Positions 1 through 11,624 of a stretch of DNA of 64,000 bases are shown here, piece by piece. Both the position numbers and the translations under genes were made by a program. The notes under the pieces are model-generated. The model saw only the letters and a program-made list of their open reading frames with translations. It ran no database searches and had not been told where the DNA came from. This DNA comes from Celoporthe dispersa. Its lineage: Eukaryota > Ascomycota > Sordariomycetes > Diaporthales > Cryphonectriaceae. The stretch covers positions 2,914,001-2,978,000 of the forward strand of contig WAID01000004.1 of NCBI GenBank assembly GCA_016584495.1, read 5' to 3'. Within the stretch, counting starts at the first letter, position 1. Each line of letters starts with the position of its first letter.

Positions 1-230
1 TTCTACTCGGGAGGGGTGATATAAGCGTCATACATAAACGACTGCCTCTTTTGACGTTGCACGACGTTTTCTGCCCTCGTATTGGTACGAGGCTGAATGG
101 GGAAAACTTTGATTCGACACCTTTCCGGTGTTGGGCTCTGATCTCAACCAACACAAACACTGACCACTGTCATAGTATATACAGACACACAAGATCATAC
201 ATACGCGCACACCAAGGTCCAGCAAGCAAT

Positions 231-2537
231 ATGGGCTACACGAGTCTGGGAGAAGCGATTCCCCGCCTCGCTAACCTCACGTATCGTGCGCCGAGCACCC
301 TGCCAATCTCCTTTGGCGGCCAGAACTTCACCCACTGCTGCCTCGTCGCCATGAACCAGTCCCTCCACGTCGGCGACGGGCCCAACGGATCCCTAGCGTT
401 CAGCAGCCCCGCCTACTTCCTCCCGTCGCTCACCATCGCCGAGCTCGAGTCCGCAGTGTCGGCCCAGTCCGGCCTGTTCCCCTGCGGCGCAAGCTGGAAC
501 GGAGACCGGCAGGGCGCGCCTGTCGTGCGCGTCCCGTACGGCTGGTGCCTGGCGCAGTGCGGAGGGTGGGAGATCAGCACCTTTGACGTGCTCTCCCAGT
601 GGGTCGGCCCCCTCGTGCAGTTCATCCTGCCCAGCCTGGCCTTTTGCCTCAACGTCCCGAGGGTCCGGAAGATCACCATCCCGAACGGCGTCTTCCAGGC
701 CCACCCGCGGAGCGTCCTGGGGTTCGTGACGTACTGGATCCGGCTCGGCTGGGCCATGCTCCTCATGACGGTCGACACGTTCCTGTGGCTGTCCATCTGC
801 TTTGCCTTTGCCGGCCCCATGCTGCTGAGCGCCGTGTACGAGTTCGTGCTGGACCGGAAGATCCTAGAGTTTCTCAGTCCGCCGAGGGAGAAGAGGAGAA
901 GGGAGCGGCCTGTGGTTTCGATGCGGCTGAGGGCGCAGTTGTTGTTGGCGGTGGTGGTGGGAAACCTGCGCCTCTCCACGGGCCGCAGAAGCACCACGCT
1001 GGCCTCTGCCGAGAGTCCTCCGAGTGAGGGAGACCACAAGACTCACCGCAGCAGACACCCATTGTCGACGATGACCAATCCGCTCTCAGATAATACCTGG
1101 TCGAGAATCATGGCGATGGTAGACGACGAGGAGGAGGCCGACGCCACGAGCCCTCGCAAGGTGGCGTTGTCGACCAAGCTGAAGGCCATCCTCAACTCTC
1201 AAGCAAGGTCAGTACTCATGACGCCAGAAAAAAACATCCGAATACGTCCGTTCGGCTCAAGTTTAATAACGTGAGATCGGGAGGGAATAAAAAAAAAGCT
1301 TCGGGTCGACAATCGGCGGACCTATACTGTTCTTCGTCGGAGGCTTCATCTACACGTGCATAGACATCCACAGCAACAGCCTCGGGGACAACGACACAGC
1401 CCACGCCTTGGCCTTCGGAATGTGTGAGTCCTCCAGGGGTTCGTCAAGGTCAAGTACTTGCTGACCACGTCGTCGTCGCCGCCGTTGTCATCGTCAGGGT
1501 ACATGACAGTCCCGCACCTGGCCATCATTGCCAGCGCCATGCTTGCCGCCTCGAGCCCAAACGCTCTGCAGGGCATCGTCTGGGACGGCGGTGCGGCGGC
1601 CTCGAGAGATAGATTCGAGAAGGGGTTCTGGGACTCGGTCAAGGCCAAGATGCAGCAGTATAGATCCTTGAGGTGGATCCTTGTGCAGCTGCGCGGGTAT
1701 GAGCTTGTCGAGAACACCTATGACGGACACTTCCAGACGGTATCGCTGTGGAACCGCGGCCTGAACAAACGCCGCTGGGTACAGGAGGCCGTCCGGGACT
1801 ACACTGTCAGGTATGAACAGAGCAGCAGCAGGGAGTCTCTGATGGCGCCAGAGGACGTGCGAGGGGCACTCAAGGAAGACATCGGCGACATCATGAACAC
1901 CCTCATCGCAACGGCATTCCTCTTCATCGTGCCGTCCGCCCTGGCATTTCTGACCTCGTACAACACGCCGCGGAAAGGAACGCCGCGGAAAGGAATCGCA
2001 TGCCGGAGCCTGACGTATCTCATCTATGGCATCAGCCAGGTCATCGAGTGCCTGCTCTGGATCTGGGAGGTCTGGCTGAAGATGCAGTACGGCGAGCGGT
2101 GGTCGGAGGCGCACACCCGAGCCAAGACCATCAACTGGCTGGGCCAGATGTTTTTTGGATTCTGGGCCGTCTTTGCAGCCATCATCGGCACTCTGATGCA
2201 GCTCCTTGGGGTGTACAGGTCCTGCACCTGCGAGGTAAGAGAGCCCGGGTGACAAAGGCCCTCGGCCGACCTTGTAGATTAATTACTGACAGAGCAGTAG
2301 GTCCCCATCAGCTATTGGTTGAATCCTCATGCTCCCGGGGCGTACGTCGACCTGAGCACTGACAACCACGCCTCTATTGAGGCGGCCAGCCAATACTGGG
2401 TGACGACAGGCGGCGTGGCCGTTGGGTTCATCTGCTGCGTATGTGCGCTGGCGTGGTGGCACCAGAGGAGGCTGCGAAAGATGTTTAGAGATGAGGCCGA
2501 TTTTCTAGACAGGAGCCACGGTGGTGAAGAGCCCTGA
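231..2537 (+). CDS. Polytopic membrane protein, function unknown
   Basis: Four exons, 231-1207, 1299-1423, 1498-2234 and 2301-2537, joined by GT-AG introns that keep one frame; about 691 aa. I chose the ATG at 231 because it is the first ATG that starts the protein-like sequence. About nine hydrophobic segments are visible, near residues 123-140, 163-205 (two), 333-350, 370-385, 500-520, 539-560, 577-606 and 645-665. A long polar loop (about 215-325) separates the first group from the rest. The region before the first segment (1-120) contains several Cys and N-x-S/T sites, which would fit an outside-facing N-terminus. The C-terminus is short, charged and probably cytoplasmic. I do not recognise a named family. 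It resembles the large class of fungus-specific membrane proteins of unknown role, and transport or signalling would be a guess. The exon structure is well supported because all three junctions restore continuous hydrophobic sequence. Confidence 0.8.
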
Positions 2538-2991
2538 TTGATCGTTCTGTGTATTTTGAAGGCGAAAATTGAATCACGCATTGCGTAGAGCAGGAAGCGG
2601 CGTCAAGTCGCAATGATCTTGGGAGTATCAAAGGATAGATCAAAGTGGTGTCGCAAGAGTAGAGGCGCCCTTTGTTCATCCCAGCACCTGCAGCATGAAG
2701 AGGATAGCATGATCCCCTCTTGGGCAACCCGCTCGGCATGCACCACTGCAGAGCAAGCCGCTTGAGGGGCGTGAAGAGGGGGGGGGGGGTTGGTTGGCTA
2801 GTATTAACACCGAAGCCCTGGCTCCACTGTATCACTAGCGATCTCCCTCCCCTGTGCGGTCTCCTGGTGAATCCTATCCTCAAGTCCGCCCAGATAAGCA
2901 TTCCTGATCTTTATTCGGCTTTATGAGGGAAATCTTTTTTTCCTTCTCTCTTTTGAGTTCCTGAGTTTTCCTCTCATCTCTTTCATTGGCC
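2538..2991. other. Intergenic, upstream of the AKR-RidA gene
   Basis: 454 bases with no supported gene. It holds a run of 12 G (2778-2789) and a pyrimidine-rich stretch just before the start codon at 2992, which is common in fungal promoters and leaders. Confidence 0.6.
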
Positions 2992-4660
2992 ATGGCGAGC
3001 CAGAGCGGGATAGTTCGCCCTGAGCGGACGACAGTAGCAGGCTCCCTCGAAATTCCCCGAATCATCAATGGGCTCTGGCAGCTGGCTGGAGGGCATGACC
3101 AAGAGGTGGATATCGGACATGCCTCTGCCGCCATGGATGTCCTGTGAGTGACCTTGTGCGTGAATGCCTCGTTGAGACTTATAGGTTGAAGGTGCCCTCT
3201 GTTGTTCTAGGATCGACAGCGGCCTCGACTGTTTCGACATGGCCGACCACTACGGGGATTCCGAGATCGTCGTGGGCCACCACAACACCCGCCTCCCGGA
3301 CAGAAAGATGACAGCGTTCACCAAGTGGTGCCCGGCCGAGGACGGCACCAAGACCTTGGAGGCGGCCGAGGCAGCTGTAGACCGCGCCCTCGGGCGGATG
3401 CAGCAGAAGCAGATCGCCCTGCTCCAATACCACGCCTGGGATTACACGGACGACACATACATCCACAACCTGACGCACCTCACCCACCTCCGCGCCGCGG
3501 GAAAGATAGCCCACATCGGCCTCACCAACGTGGACTCTGCGCACCTGGCCATGCTGCTCGACACGGGCTTCCCCATCGCCACAAATCAGGTCTCCTGTTC
3601 CGTGCTCGACCGGCGTGCCGTCCGCGGGCGGATGAGTGCCCTCTGCGTGGAGCGCGACCTGGGGCTCCTCTGCTACGGGACGCTCTTGGGCGGCTTCTTG
3701 AGTGAGAAGTGGTTAGACGCGCCTGAGCCGGCGGACCCTGGTGCGCTGAACTGGTCGCTGCGGAAATATCTCCGGTTCATCCACACTGCTGGTGGCTGGG
3801 TCCCTTTCCAGACCGTCCTCAGGTCCCTGGACGCCGTGGCGAGGAAGCACGGGGTCTCGGTGGCAGCAGTCGCGACGAGATGGGTGCTCGACATCCCAGG
3901 CGTGAGGGCCGTGATTGTCGGCACGAGGCTCAACGCAGACTCGGGGGCGTATGCCGAGAAGGTCCTGCACGCGTTCTCGCTCCAGCTGGACTCGGAGGAT
4001 CGAGCTCTCATCGCAAGCGCCCAGGAGGGGTTGAGGGACATCCCCGGGGACTGTGGCGACGAGTACCAGCGGCCGCCATTTCTCACGGCCGCCGGCGATT
4101 TAAGCCACCATTTGGCCGTGGTAGACCAGGCTCTAAAGGCCAGAGAGGCCATCGGGAAGGGCCAGAGGGTGGAGTATCTGACGGGAAGCAGATGGGAGCC
4201 CATTTGCGTGAGTCCACCCACACAGCCCTTCGAATCTTGTGGTGCCCCAGCACTCAGACAATCTTCGCAGGGGTATTCCCGCGCCGTGCGTATAGCCTCA
4301 CACATTCATGTCTCGGGAACAACAGCCAACCCACCGCCCGGCATCTCACCGCTTTCTTGCGTGGGTGGTGCTTCGGCCGCCAGCCAGGCTGTCTGGGTCT
4401 TGGATATAATCGAGGGGGCACTAAAGGCCCTCGGCTCATCTATGAGCGACGTTGTGAGGACGCGGGTGATCCTGCGAGACGCCCAGGATGCCGATGCAGT
4501 GAGTAGAGAGCATGGCTGGAGGATGGAGTGTGCCGGGATCCTGCCGGCGAACACGCTGATACAAGCTGGGCTGTACGAGGAGCAGATGCTAGTGGAGATA
4601 GAGGCCTGGGCAGAGGTTGGGTCGGCTGAGCATGGCGTGCTGCAGATCTCCAAATCGTAG
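2992..4660 (+). CDS. Aldo/keto reductase fused to a C-terminal RidA-like domain
   Basis: Exons 2992-3143, 3211-4207 and 4271-4660; 512 aa. Residues 1-383 form an aldo/keto reductase barrel. The family's catalytic tetrad is visible as Asp60, Tyr65 (in FDMADHYGDSE), Lys89 (TAFTKW) and His125 (LLQYHAW), so NAD(P)H-dependent carbonyl or sugar oxidoreductase activity is expected. The last intron (63 nt, no stop codon, easily missed) sits exactly between the domains. Residues 384-512 match the RidA/YjgF/UK114 fold, starting GYSRAVRI...HVSGTTA and ending with the ...LVEIEAWA strand. In RidA deaminases a PARS motif carries the Arg that holds the substrate carboxylate. Here the matching place reads PANT, so canonical imine deaminase activity is doubtful. 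The fusion suggests that the RidA-like part acts on the product of the reductase or serves as a trimerising module; both ideas are inference. Confidence 0.88.
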
Positions 4661-4829
4661 TAAGCGAGCATGATCTGCTGGTTGAACAGGCATCAGCAGT
4701 GCCCGAGGTTCCGCTACTTATCAAGAGCCTCTTGCGCACATGCAACCTAGCCACACTTCGGCTAGGGTCGTCGAGAATCTCATAAAGACTCTCGGGCTGC
4801 TTTTCCAGGGTTTGACGAGACGATGTCGC
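4661..4829. terminator. Convergent 3' region with a hairpin
   Basis: 169 bases between the convergent stop codons of the AKR-RidA gene and hir3. It contains a perfect 7-bp inverted repeat, CCTAGCC (4746-4752) and GGCTAGG (4760-4766), with a 7-nt loop. Fungal transcripts end by polyadenylation, so a terminator role is only possible. The hairpin would lie in both 3' UTRs. Confidence 0.3.
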
Positions 4830-7800
4830 CTATCCGGTCTCTTCCGCTCCGTCGTCCTTGACTTCCTCACCCTCCTCCGCAGTCGGCAAGTCTGCCATTT
4901 CGTGATCGTGATCCTCAGCGGTCACGTCTATAGTATTATCCTCTTCTTCTTCTTCTTCTTCCTCCCCCTCCTCCTCCTCCCCCTCCCCCTCCTCTTCTTC
5001 TTCCTCCTCCCCGCCCTCCTCGCCCTCGCCCTCCTCGTCCTGCTCGTCATCACCGTCCTCACTTCCGGCACTAGACGTCTTCCCAGATCTGTTCGAGGCC
5101 GCGATCGAATTATCCACGCTCCTTCGCAGATTTGGAAACATTAATGTCTCTGAGATGTCTTGATCGAACTCGCTCGGAACATCGCTGAGATCGCTCTCGT
5201 CGTCTGCATCGTCATGCTCAGGTCTCGGGCTGGCCAGCTCGCTGTCAACATCGCCGTTGCCTGTGGTCTCGGGGTCCGCTGTGCCGTCGCCACTTTGTTG
5301 CCTCGAGTCGGTCTCATGAGCATCCTTCATGCCCACATCCTCGCCCTCGCTGTCATCTCCACCACGGCGGGACCCCGTGGCGTGCTTGCCACTTGCCATA
5401 CTTCCACGGCGTGACTTGCGGCCGCTCGATCTCTCACTGACGGCAGATTTAGGTGGGGGCTGCTCGGTGGCTCGCAAGACAGCTTGCTCGGCTTTGCGGA
5501 GGATGTCGGCACGTCGTACGCCAACCAGCCTGCGACGGACGACACCACTACCCTCCGCTGCATTATTGGAAGCAGATCTCTCCATTTTCTCGCCATTGCC
5601 AGCGCCATGAGATGGTGCTTCACTAGACGCACGACCCGCGCCGTTCTCGTCTTTCTTGGCGAGACCATTGGGATGCAGCATGCCATTGAACTGATCCTTG
5701 TCGGTCTGAACACTCGCCTCCAGGCCCGCGACACGATTGCGTTCCTCGATAACCTTCGAGGGCTCTGGCCCTGGCAGCTCGTTGGCTATGGCGAGGTAGA
5801 GAACGGAGTAACAGTCGTTGATGAGGTCGTCGATCATACCGGCCTTGGTTAGACCTCCGTTCAGCTTCTTGAGCTCAATGGTGTCTTTCATGGCGTTCAG
5901 GGCGTGGTGATCTCTATCTTCTTTGCCAGTCCAGTCCGAGACTCGTTCTGCTAGAATCTCAAACTCCTCGGGGCTCATGTTCTTGAACACATCCTCCTCG
6001 ACAGGGTGAATCTTGTACGTATGCCGCAGAAGCTTGGTGTACGCGTGCACACAGCTAGCCCACAGATCATTGAAGTGGTAAAAGTCCGCACCCTTCTTCC
6101 GGATCTTCCTCAAAAGTGCTTCCATGTTTACACGATCGTTCGTGAGAGTCAGTAGCCGTACAATGTACCGCACATACTGCTCCGTAAAGACATGGTGCCG
6201 TCCTGGACGTTCGGCATCGCACTTCCACACATTGATGGCCATCGTCTTCGTCACCATGTGTTCTCGCAGTACCGCAAAAGCCGCCTGAGCTTCTATGAAC
6301 TGGCTCGGAGAGTCGTTTTCCTTAGGGTCGTAAATCATGCGAGCGTGCCGCATGATGATTCGGTGCTGCCAGTGCGACTTGTCCTTGTCACGAAGGTGTC
6401 GTAGAATCTCTATGATGCAGCCCTCCCAGTCGTCTAGGGACTCAACTGTGGCCCTCTCGCCGCGGTGTGGAGAGTTAGGCTGTCGCTGGAGAATATCAGC
6501 GGCATCTTGTGCCGACATCTCCTCGCGATTGACGAGCTTGCACAGAATCGAGACGATCTTGTAATGCGGCTCGAGGATTGGATCTTGGCCGTGGCGCGGC
6601 TTGGGAAGAAGCAGCACTATCTCGACCGCCTTCTCTAGAGCTGCGACGACTGATGAAATAGTCGGCCTTGCCTTCTCGTCCTTGGGCTCCAGGGAGTCAA
6701 CCGGCTTCTGGTACATCTTCCAGAGGCATTTTGACAACATGTAGGGATTCTTCCAATCCTTTGGCCGTCCTTTCATCGCCTTTCTGAACAGGGCAGCTGC
6801 GTATTTCCAGACCTCAAAGTCGGTCATCTCCTTGTGCAGGGGTTTCTTGAAAGTTCCGCTGCCGTTCGACTCTGGGTAGAAGCGAGCATGGTCGGGGTGC
6901 TGAAAAGGCTCCATCGCAAAGGGTTCCCGGCTCGATGCGTACATGCGCATGGCGAAGCTGTAATAAAGCTGGCAGAGCTTCTGCTCATCCTCGGTGGTCT
7001 CAGGGCTCCAGGACTGAGAATGAGACAGTGCCAGAGTGTAGCAGTGGATCGCTTGGCGCTGGAACTTGAGCAACTCGTTTCGTTCCTTGTTCATCTTATC
7101 AGCGGACCACAAAACTGCTTCATCTAATTCATAATCGAAGCACTCGGCGAGTCTGAACCATGCTTCCCACATGTCTGGGGTAAACTGTAGCTGCAAACGC
7201 AGGAATGTCGCACCAATGCGTAGATCATCAGTAGCGCCTGGAGTCTGGCGACGGTTCAGGTCGACGCCCTTGAATTTTGTCAGAGCGATCATTCCCAGCA
7301 GAAAGAACCACCCGCTCTTGGCGAGTGACGCCTCGGGCGTATTGACGGTCATAGCGTCAAGAGGCACAGTACCGTCAAGAGCCTGGTACAGACGCAGAGG
7401 GTGTATAGGCTTCTTGATATATTCCTGGAAATTGCGGAGGTTGTGGATCATAGGAGTGCTGGATTTGGCCTGCCCAATGGCACCTTGCATGTGTTCGATG
7501 GTGTTCTTGAGATCCGATTTTAGCAGATCCTTCATCGACATACGGTTCGCCAGCAACATGATCTTCTCGACGAGCTGCATTGCCGGGCGTTTTTCGAGCT
7601 TCTCTGGTGTGCAGCCGTGATCTTGGACCTCCCAGATGCCGACGCCCAGCTTGAGCCCGTGGAGGTCGTAGAGAACCTGTCCCAGGTAGTCTTCCCAATT
7701 CTCGATGTTTCTCTGCTTCAGCAGCTCTATGCGCATCATCTTCAGGAACACTTTGTTAGATGAGCTGCATGATTTTCGTAGACCCAGGACTTGATGGACA

Positions 7801-10800
7801 GCGTTCAAGAAATCGGCGAGATCATTATCGGGTGTCTTGAAGATGGACACGTTTTGGTGGATGCCCACTTTGATGAGGCAATACTGCAAGGTCCACGTCC
7901 TGACCTGGAGGTCTCGCAAACTTTGGAGTAGTTCGTTGAAAGCGGACGATCGCGAAGGCGCGGGTGTTATGCCAAGAGTAAACTCGTCTTCCTGCATGAC
8001 CGCGACGTGTACGAAGCAGCTCAGCCTAGCCAGAGCGGATGATGTCGACCTGAGATGGTCCTCATCGATGATGTCGAATGCAGTGTTGTCATTTAGAGCC
8101 AGTGAGAGAGCGGACACCATCATGTCGTGTATCGACCTAGTCAACTTGAGAAGGTGTATTTTGCGTGAGTCTTGTGGGGTGCTCAGATATGCCTCGCTGT
8201 CCATGTCGTTAATGACCATCTCTATACTTCTGAGGAGGCAAGAGAACTGTTTTGTTGAGTAATTGATCGAGCCGTAGGCATCGCTCAAGCGGGACCACAG
8301 AAGAAGCCTGAGATCAGTGCTGCTCGCGACAAGGAATTTCCAGAGGTCCTTCAGACCTTGGTTGGCACATTCCTTGATTGAGGCCTTAGAAGGCCGCTCG
8401 GTATCCGTGTTTCCTCCATCGGTTGAAGAGTCCTCGTCGTCAGCCGCAATGAAGACTGTCTCTGGATTTAGCACTGGCTCAAGAGTGTCAATGACTGCGA
8501 CAGCATCCGTCACCTCATCCTGAAACAGGCCGAGGAAGAAGTCCATAGTCGTGAGCTTGCTAATCTCTCGATCGGCCTCGGCAACGGACACATCCGGCAT
8601 AACAGCATTGTTCGGCAGCTCGATCTTGTCATGGCCTGTCGCTGCCAGGTAGTCCCGCAGACTATTCCAGCATGCAAGTATGTGATCCCGGGATATGTTA
8701 TCAGCCAGCGTTGTCGAGAAGACGCATGCCCAGAGAAAACGCAGAGACAACTGCTGCCCGGAATCCGCCGGTCTTGAGCGGCTGAGCTCCGATGCCAGGT
8801 CCAGCCAACGACCGAGACGACTCTTGGTTCCCACCCTGATGACTTGGTCGACGCGGCTGTTCGGGCCGGTGATGCGCTCGTAAACATCAAGGTAGACTTC
8901 GAAGAGCATCTGCACGAGATTGTCCAGTTCAGCCAATTGTCCATCGTAGTACTGAGCGTTATCTGTGATCCGACAAAGTTCGTACTGCATTCGTTCGTGT
9001 ATGGCTTCATCGTAGTGGCTAATGGTCTGGACCACTGCAGTCTTCAGCTCCTCAGACCACTTCTTGGAGGTATAGCTTCGCGACATGATGACGAGCCACT
9101 CGAAGGCCACATCTTGGGCGGCTATGCATGCTGCATTCGTCTTTTTTATGAAGCTCCCAAGACCCACTGACTCGTTCAGAACAGCTGGTTCAGAAACGCG
9201 CTGCGCACCGGACTTGGTATGTTCCAAGAAGGCGTTCATTCCTAACGCAGTCGTTTCCGACTTGTTGAGAAAGACGCTCGCATTCTCCTCATCGAATGCT
9301 GCCAAAGAATCTCGGAGGTCGATGCTGGCAGTATGGGCGATTCTCGAGGTTCGCTCTTCCAATGCACATGAATCGAGGATCTCTCCTATCCTGTCAACGG
9401 TGGATTTGTCTGTCACGCCTAGGTTCTCGAGGATATTTCTTGTCAACTGGAAGAGGTTTTGGTCGGCGCCTTGGAAGGGCTGTAGCTGTGCTGCGCGCAA
9501 AGTAGTCTCGTCGACCGCCTCTTCGGCGAGGGTATCTCGCCTTCTGATGCGCTTGGACCTTTTTGTATCTCCATTCTCTTCTTCGGCGGGCTCAGGCAGG
9601 CCTGCTACAGAGACAGATCGCTTTCGAGATGGTAGGGACACGCTTCGCTGTCGATTGTCTGCGTTCGTGTTATTACGTTCATTGGCGCCATTCTCTTGTG
9701 GTCCATTCTTGGTGGGCGCCTTCGCAACTGCTGGTGGACTGGCTGCTGTTTCCTCAGCGAGCGTCTCAGACACGTCTGCAGGTGCGGGAGTCTGCTCATC
9801 GACATCCATGCTCGCAACGTCGTCTTCCTGCTGTTCATGGCCCTCTGGTAGCTGGATCAAGACTCCCTGCCCAGAAAAACCAGCCTCCTTGACGAATTGG
9901 ACCAGAGCCATGCCCAGCTGCGCCCACGATAGACTTGAGAGCTGTATTACAGGTCTCGGGAGACTGCTCTCCACCGCCAACCCCTTGCGTTCACCCAATT
10001 GTATAGTCGGATTTGGCAAGAAAGGGACCGGATCAATATGCCGCTTAAGGAGAGGCGGCATCTCCTTCTCCAAGTATGTTTTGATGCTAGGGTGTGTAAG
10101 GGAAATATCGTCACCCAGTACGCACAGTTGGTCTTTCAGCTGCTCCCCGGCAAAGCCTTCGGCGAGGGATGGTGGTTCCACATCGACGACGGCAGGGTCA
10201 TCATCCAATTCAATTGCTGCTTCAAGACAATATCGACTCATGCGTGCGCTGTTCAGGAATGCAGCTGTCCTTGCGGTACGCCTCCACAACTCGGCATCGG
10301 ATGGATCTCGGTCCAATGCAGCGTTAAAATCGTCTATTGCTTTCCGAGCATCGCGCAACACCACTGGGTCTTCGAAAGCCTCGTGTGTAGATTTCCCAGC
10401 TCGACGCGCCCTAGCTTTTATCCTGTCCAGTATGAACTGCCCATGGTTCTTATATGAGAGAAATAATGCTTGTGGGAGACTCGTCTCGCTGCCATCGGCA
10501 TATGTGCCGGCTGCATCGAGGCCCGAGGCGAATGAAGATTCGAGAGGAAGGAGAGGATTCTGCTGTCGCTCTGTTCGTTCATATTCGGTGGCGCTCTCGG
10601 GGAGTTTGAAGATTTCGGACAGGAAGAGATCGTCGTAAGCCCCAGCAGCATCGTCGAAGGATCGGGGCCCTTGGGCATGGAGCTTGAGGGCGTTCTGGAA
10701 GAGCTTCAGGGCATCGTCGACCTAGGCCTGTGTCAGTAACTGAAGATCGTAGTGATCTCAGAGAGGGGAGCTCGGTAGTACCTGGAGCTCCCGAGAGGTA

Positions 10801-10940
10801 TCGATCTCCTCCTCGATGTTTTCCTCAGGCTCAAGATTGATGGCTGAGAATGCAGGCTGCGCGCAATCGCGTTAGTTAATTGAACAGCAACGCAGACGCG
10901 TCGATCCAGCTCAAAGCCGATCGGATAGCCCACTCACCAT
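4830..10940 (-). CDS. hir3: Hir3/Cabin1-type histone transcription regulator (HIR complex subunit)
   Basis: Read on the minus strand: exon 1 is 10938-10940 (only the ATG), exon 2 is 10782-10856, exon 3 is 10721 down to 4830; 1989 aa. Intron 1 has a clear TTAACTAAC branch site. The N-terminus (MPAFSAINLEPEENIEEEID, then VDDALKLFQNALKLHAQGP) is the characteristic start of fungal Hir3 proteins. The long helical body fits the TPR-like scaffold of the Hir3/CABIN1 family. The last 250 residues or so hold basic nuclear-localisation-like patches, followed by a very acidic Glu/Asp tail (encoded near 4930-5050). Known family role: scaffold of the HIR histone H3-H4 chaperone complex, which deposits histones independently of replication and represses histone genes in the nucleus. 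The 5.9-kb third exon is open throughout. The bud7-type gene is divergent, sharing 684 bases. Confidence 0.9.
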
Positions 10941-11624
10941 AGCGCTGAAATTATAGACAAGAGGTCCGTATCATGCAGCATCAGAGATAATCTTCTGAGA
11001 CCTCTGTCGCCCAACACGCTAGATATCGCGAGCAGAGAGTCATAAAGAACGTCAGTATGAAGGTGAACGATAATTTGGATGCAGGCCAGACGGCACGCGG
11101 CTGCTGCTGGCAATCAACTCATAATGGAGATTCAGAATGCCTGCCACAAGCCCGCAGAAGTCACTACGTATCTGTCTGGTATCCTACACAGTACTAAAAT
11201 AGAGCCCCTGCTTGCCAGGGACACCCCACCAAGCCCACCTTCTGCAACACGTTCCAGGCCCTCAGCTCCCCTGGCAGTACGCACTTACTCGTCGCAAGTG
11301 GCAGAGCTGCGACTTGCTGTTCATACCTGACAGCTTCCTAGGACTGACTACTGGTCAACGATCACCAACTTCTTTTCTATCGGGCCTACGTCCTTCACAC
11401 TACCAAAAGTCACGGAAACCGATTGAGTCCACGTCACATCCTGTCGTTACCAGCCCAATAAACTCGGTCTGCTGGCCGTTGCCGCAGTGTCTCATTCTTT
11501 CAACTGCAGCCTCGTACACCGAGTACGTGTTCACTGGCATCACTGAGTTGACCGGGCGCGAACCAGCTGGCATATCCTTTTCGACCCTGTACCCCAAGAA
11601 GGGGAGGACTCCCACACCATCGCC
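10941..11624. promoter_or_regulatory. Divergent promoter between hir3 and bud7
   Basis: 684 bases separating two outward-facing start codons. It must hold the promoters and 5' leaders of both genes. I see no clear TATA box and no gene of its own; short open frames here lack protein-like sequence. Confidence 0.55.

Noticed and set aside
9085..10638. 517-codon plus-strand open frame inside hir3
   Set aside because: It is antisense to conserved Hir3 sequence, has no domain and a Ser/Arg/Ala bias expected from the reverse complement of coding DNA.
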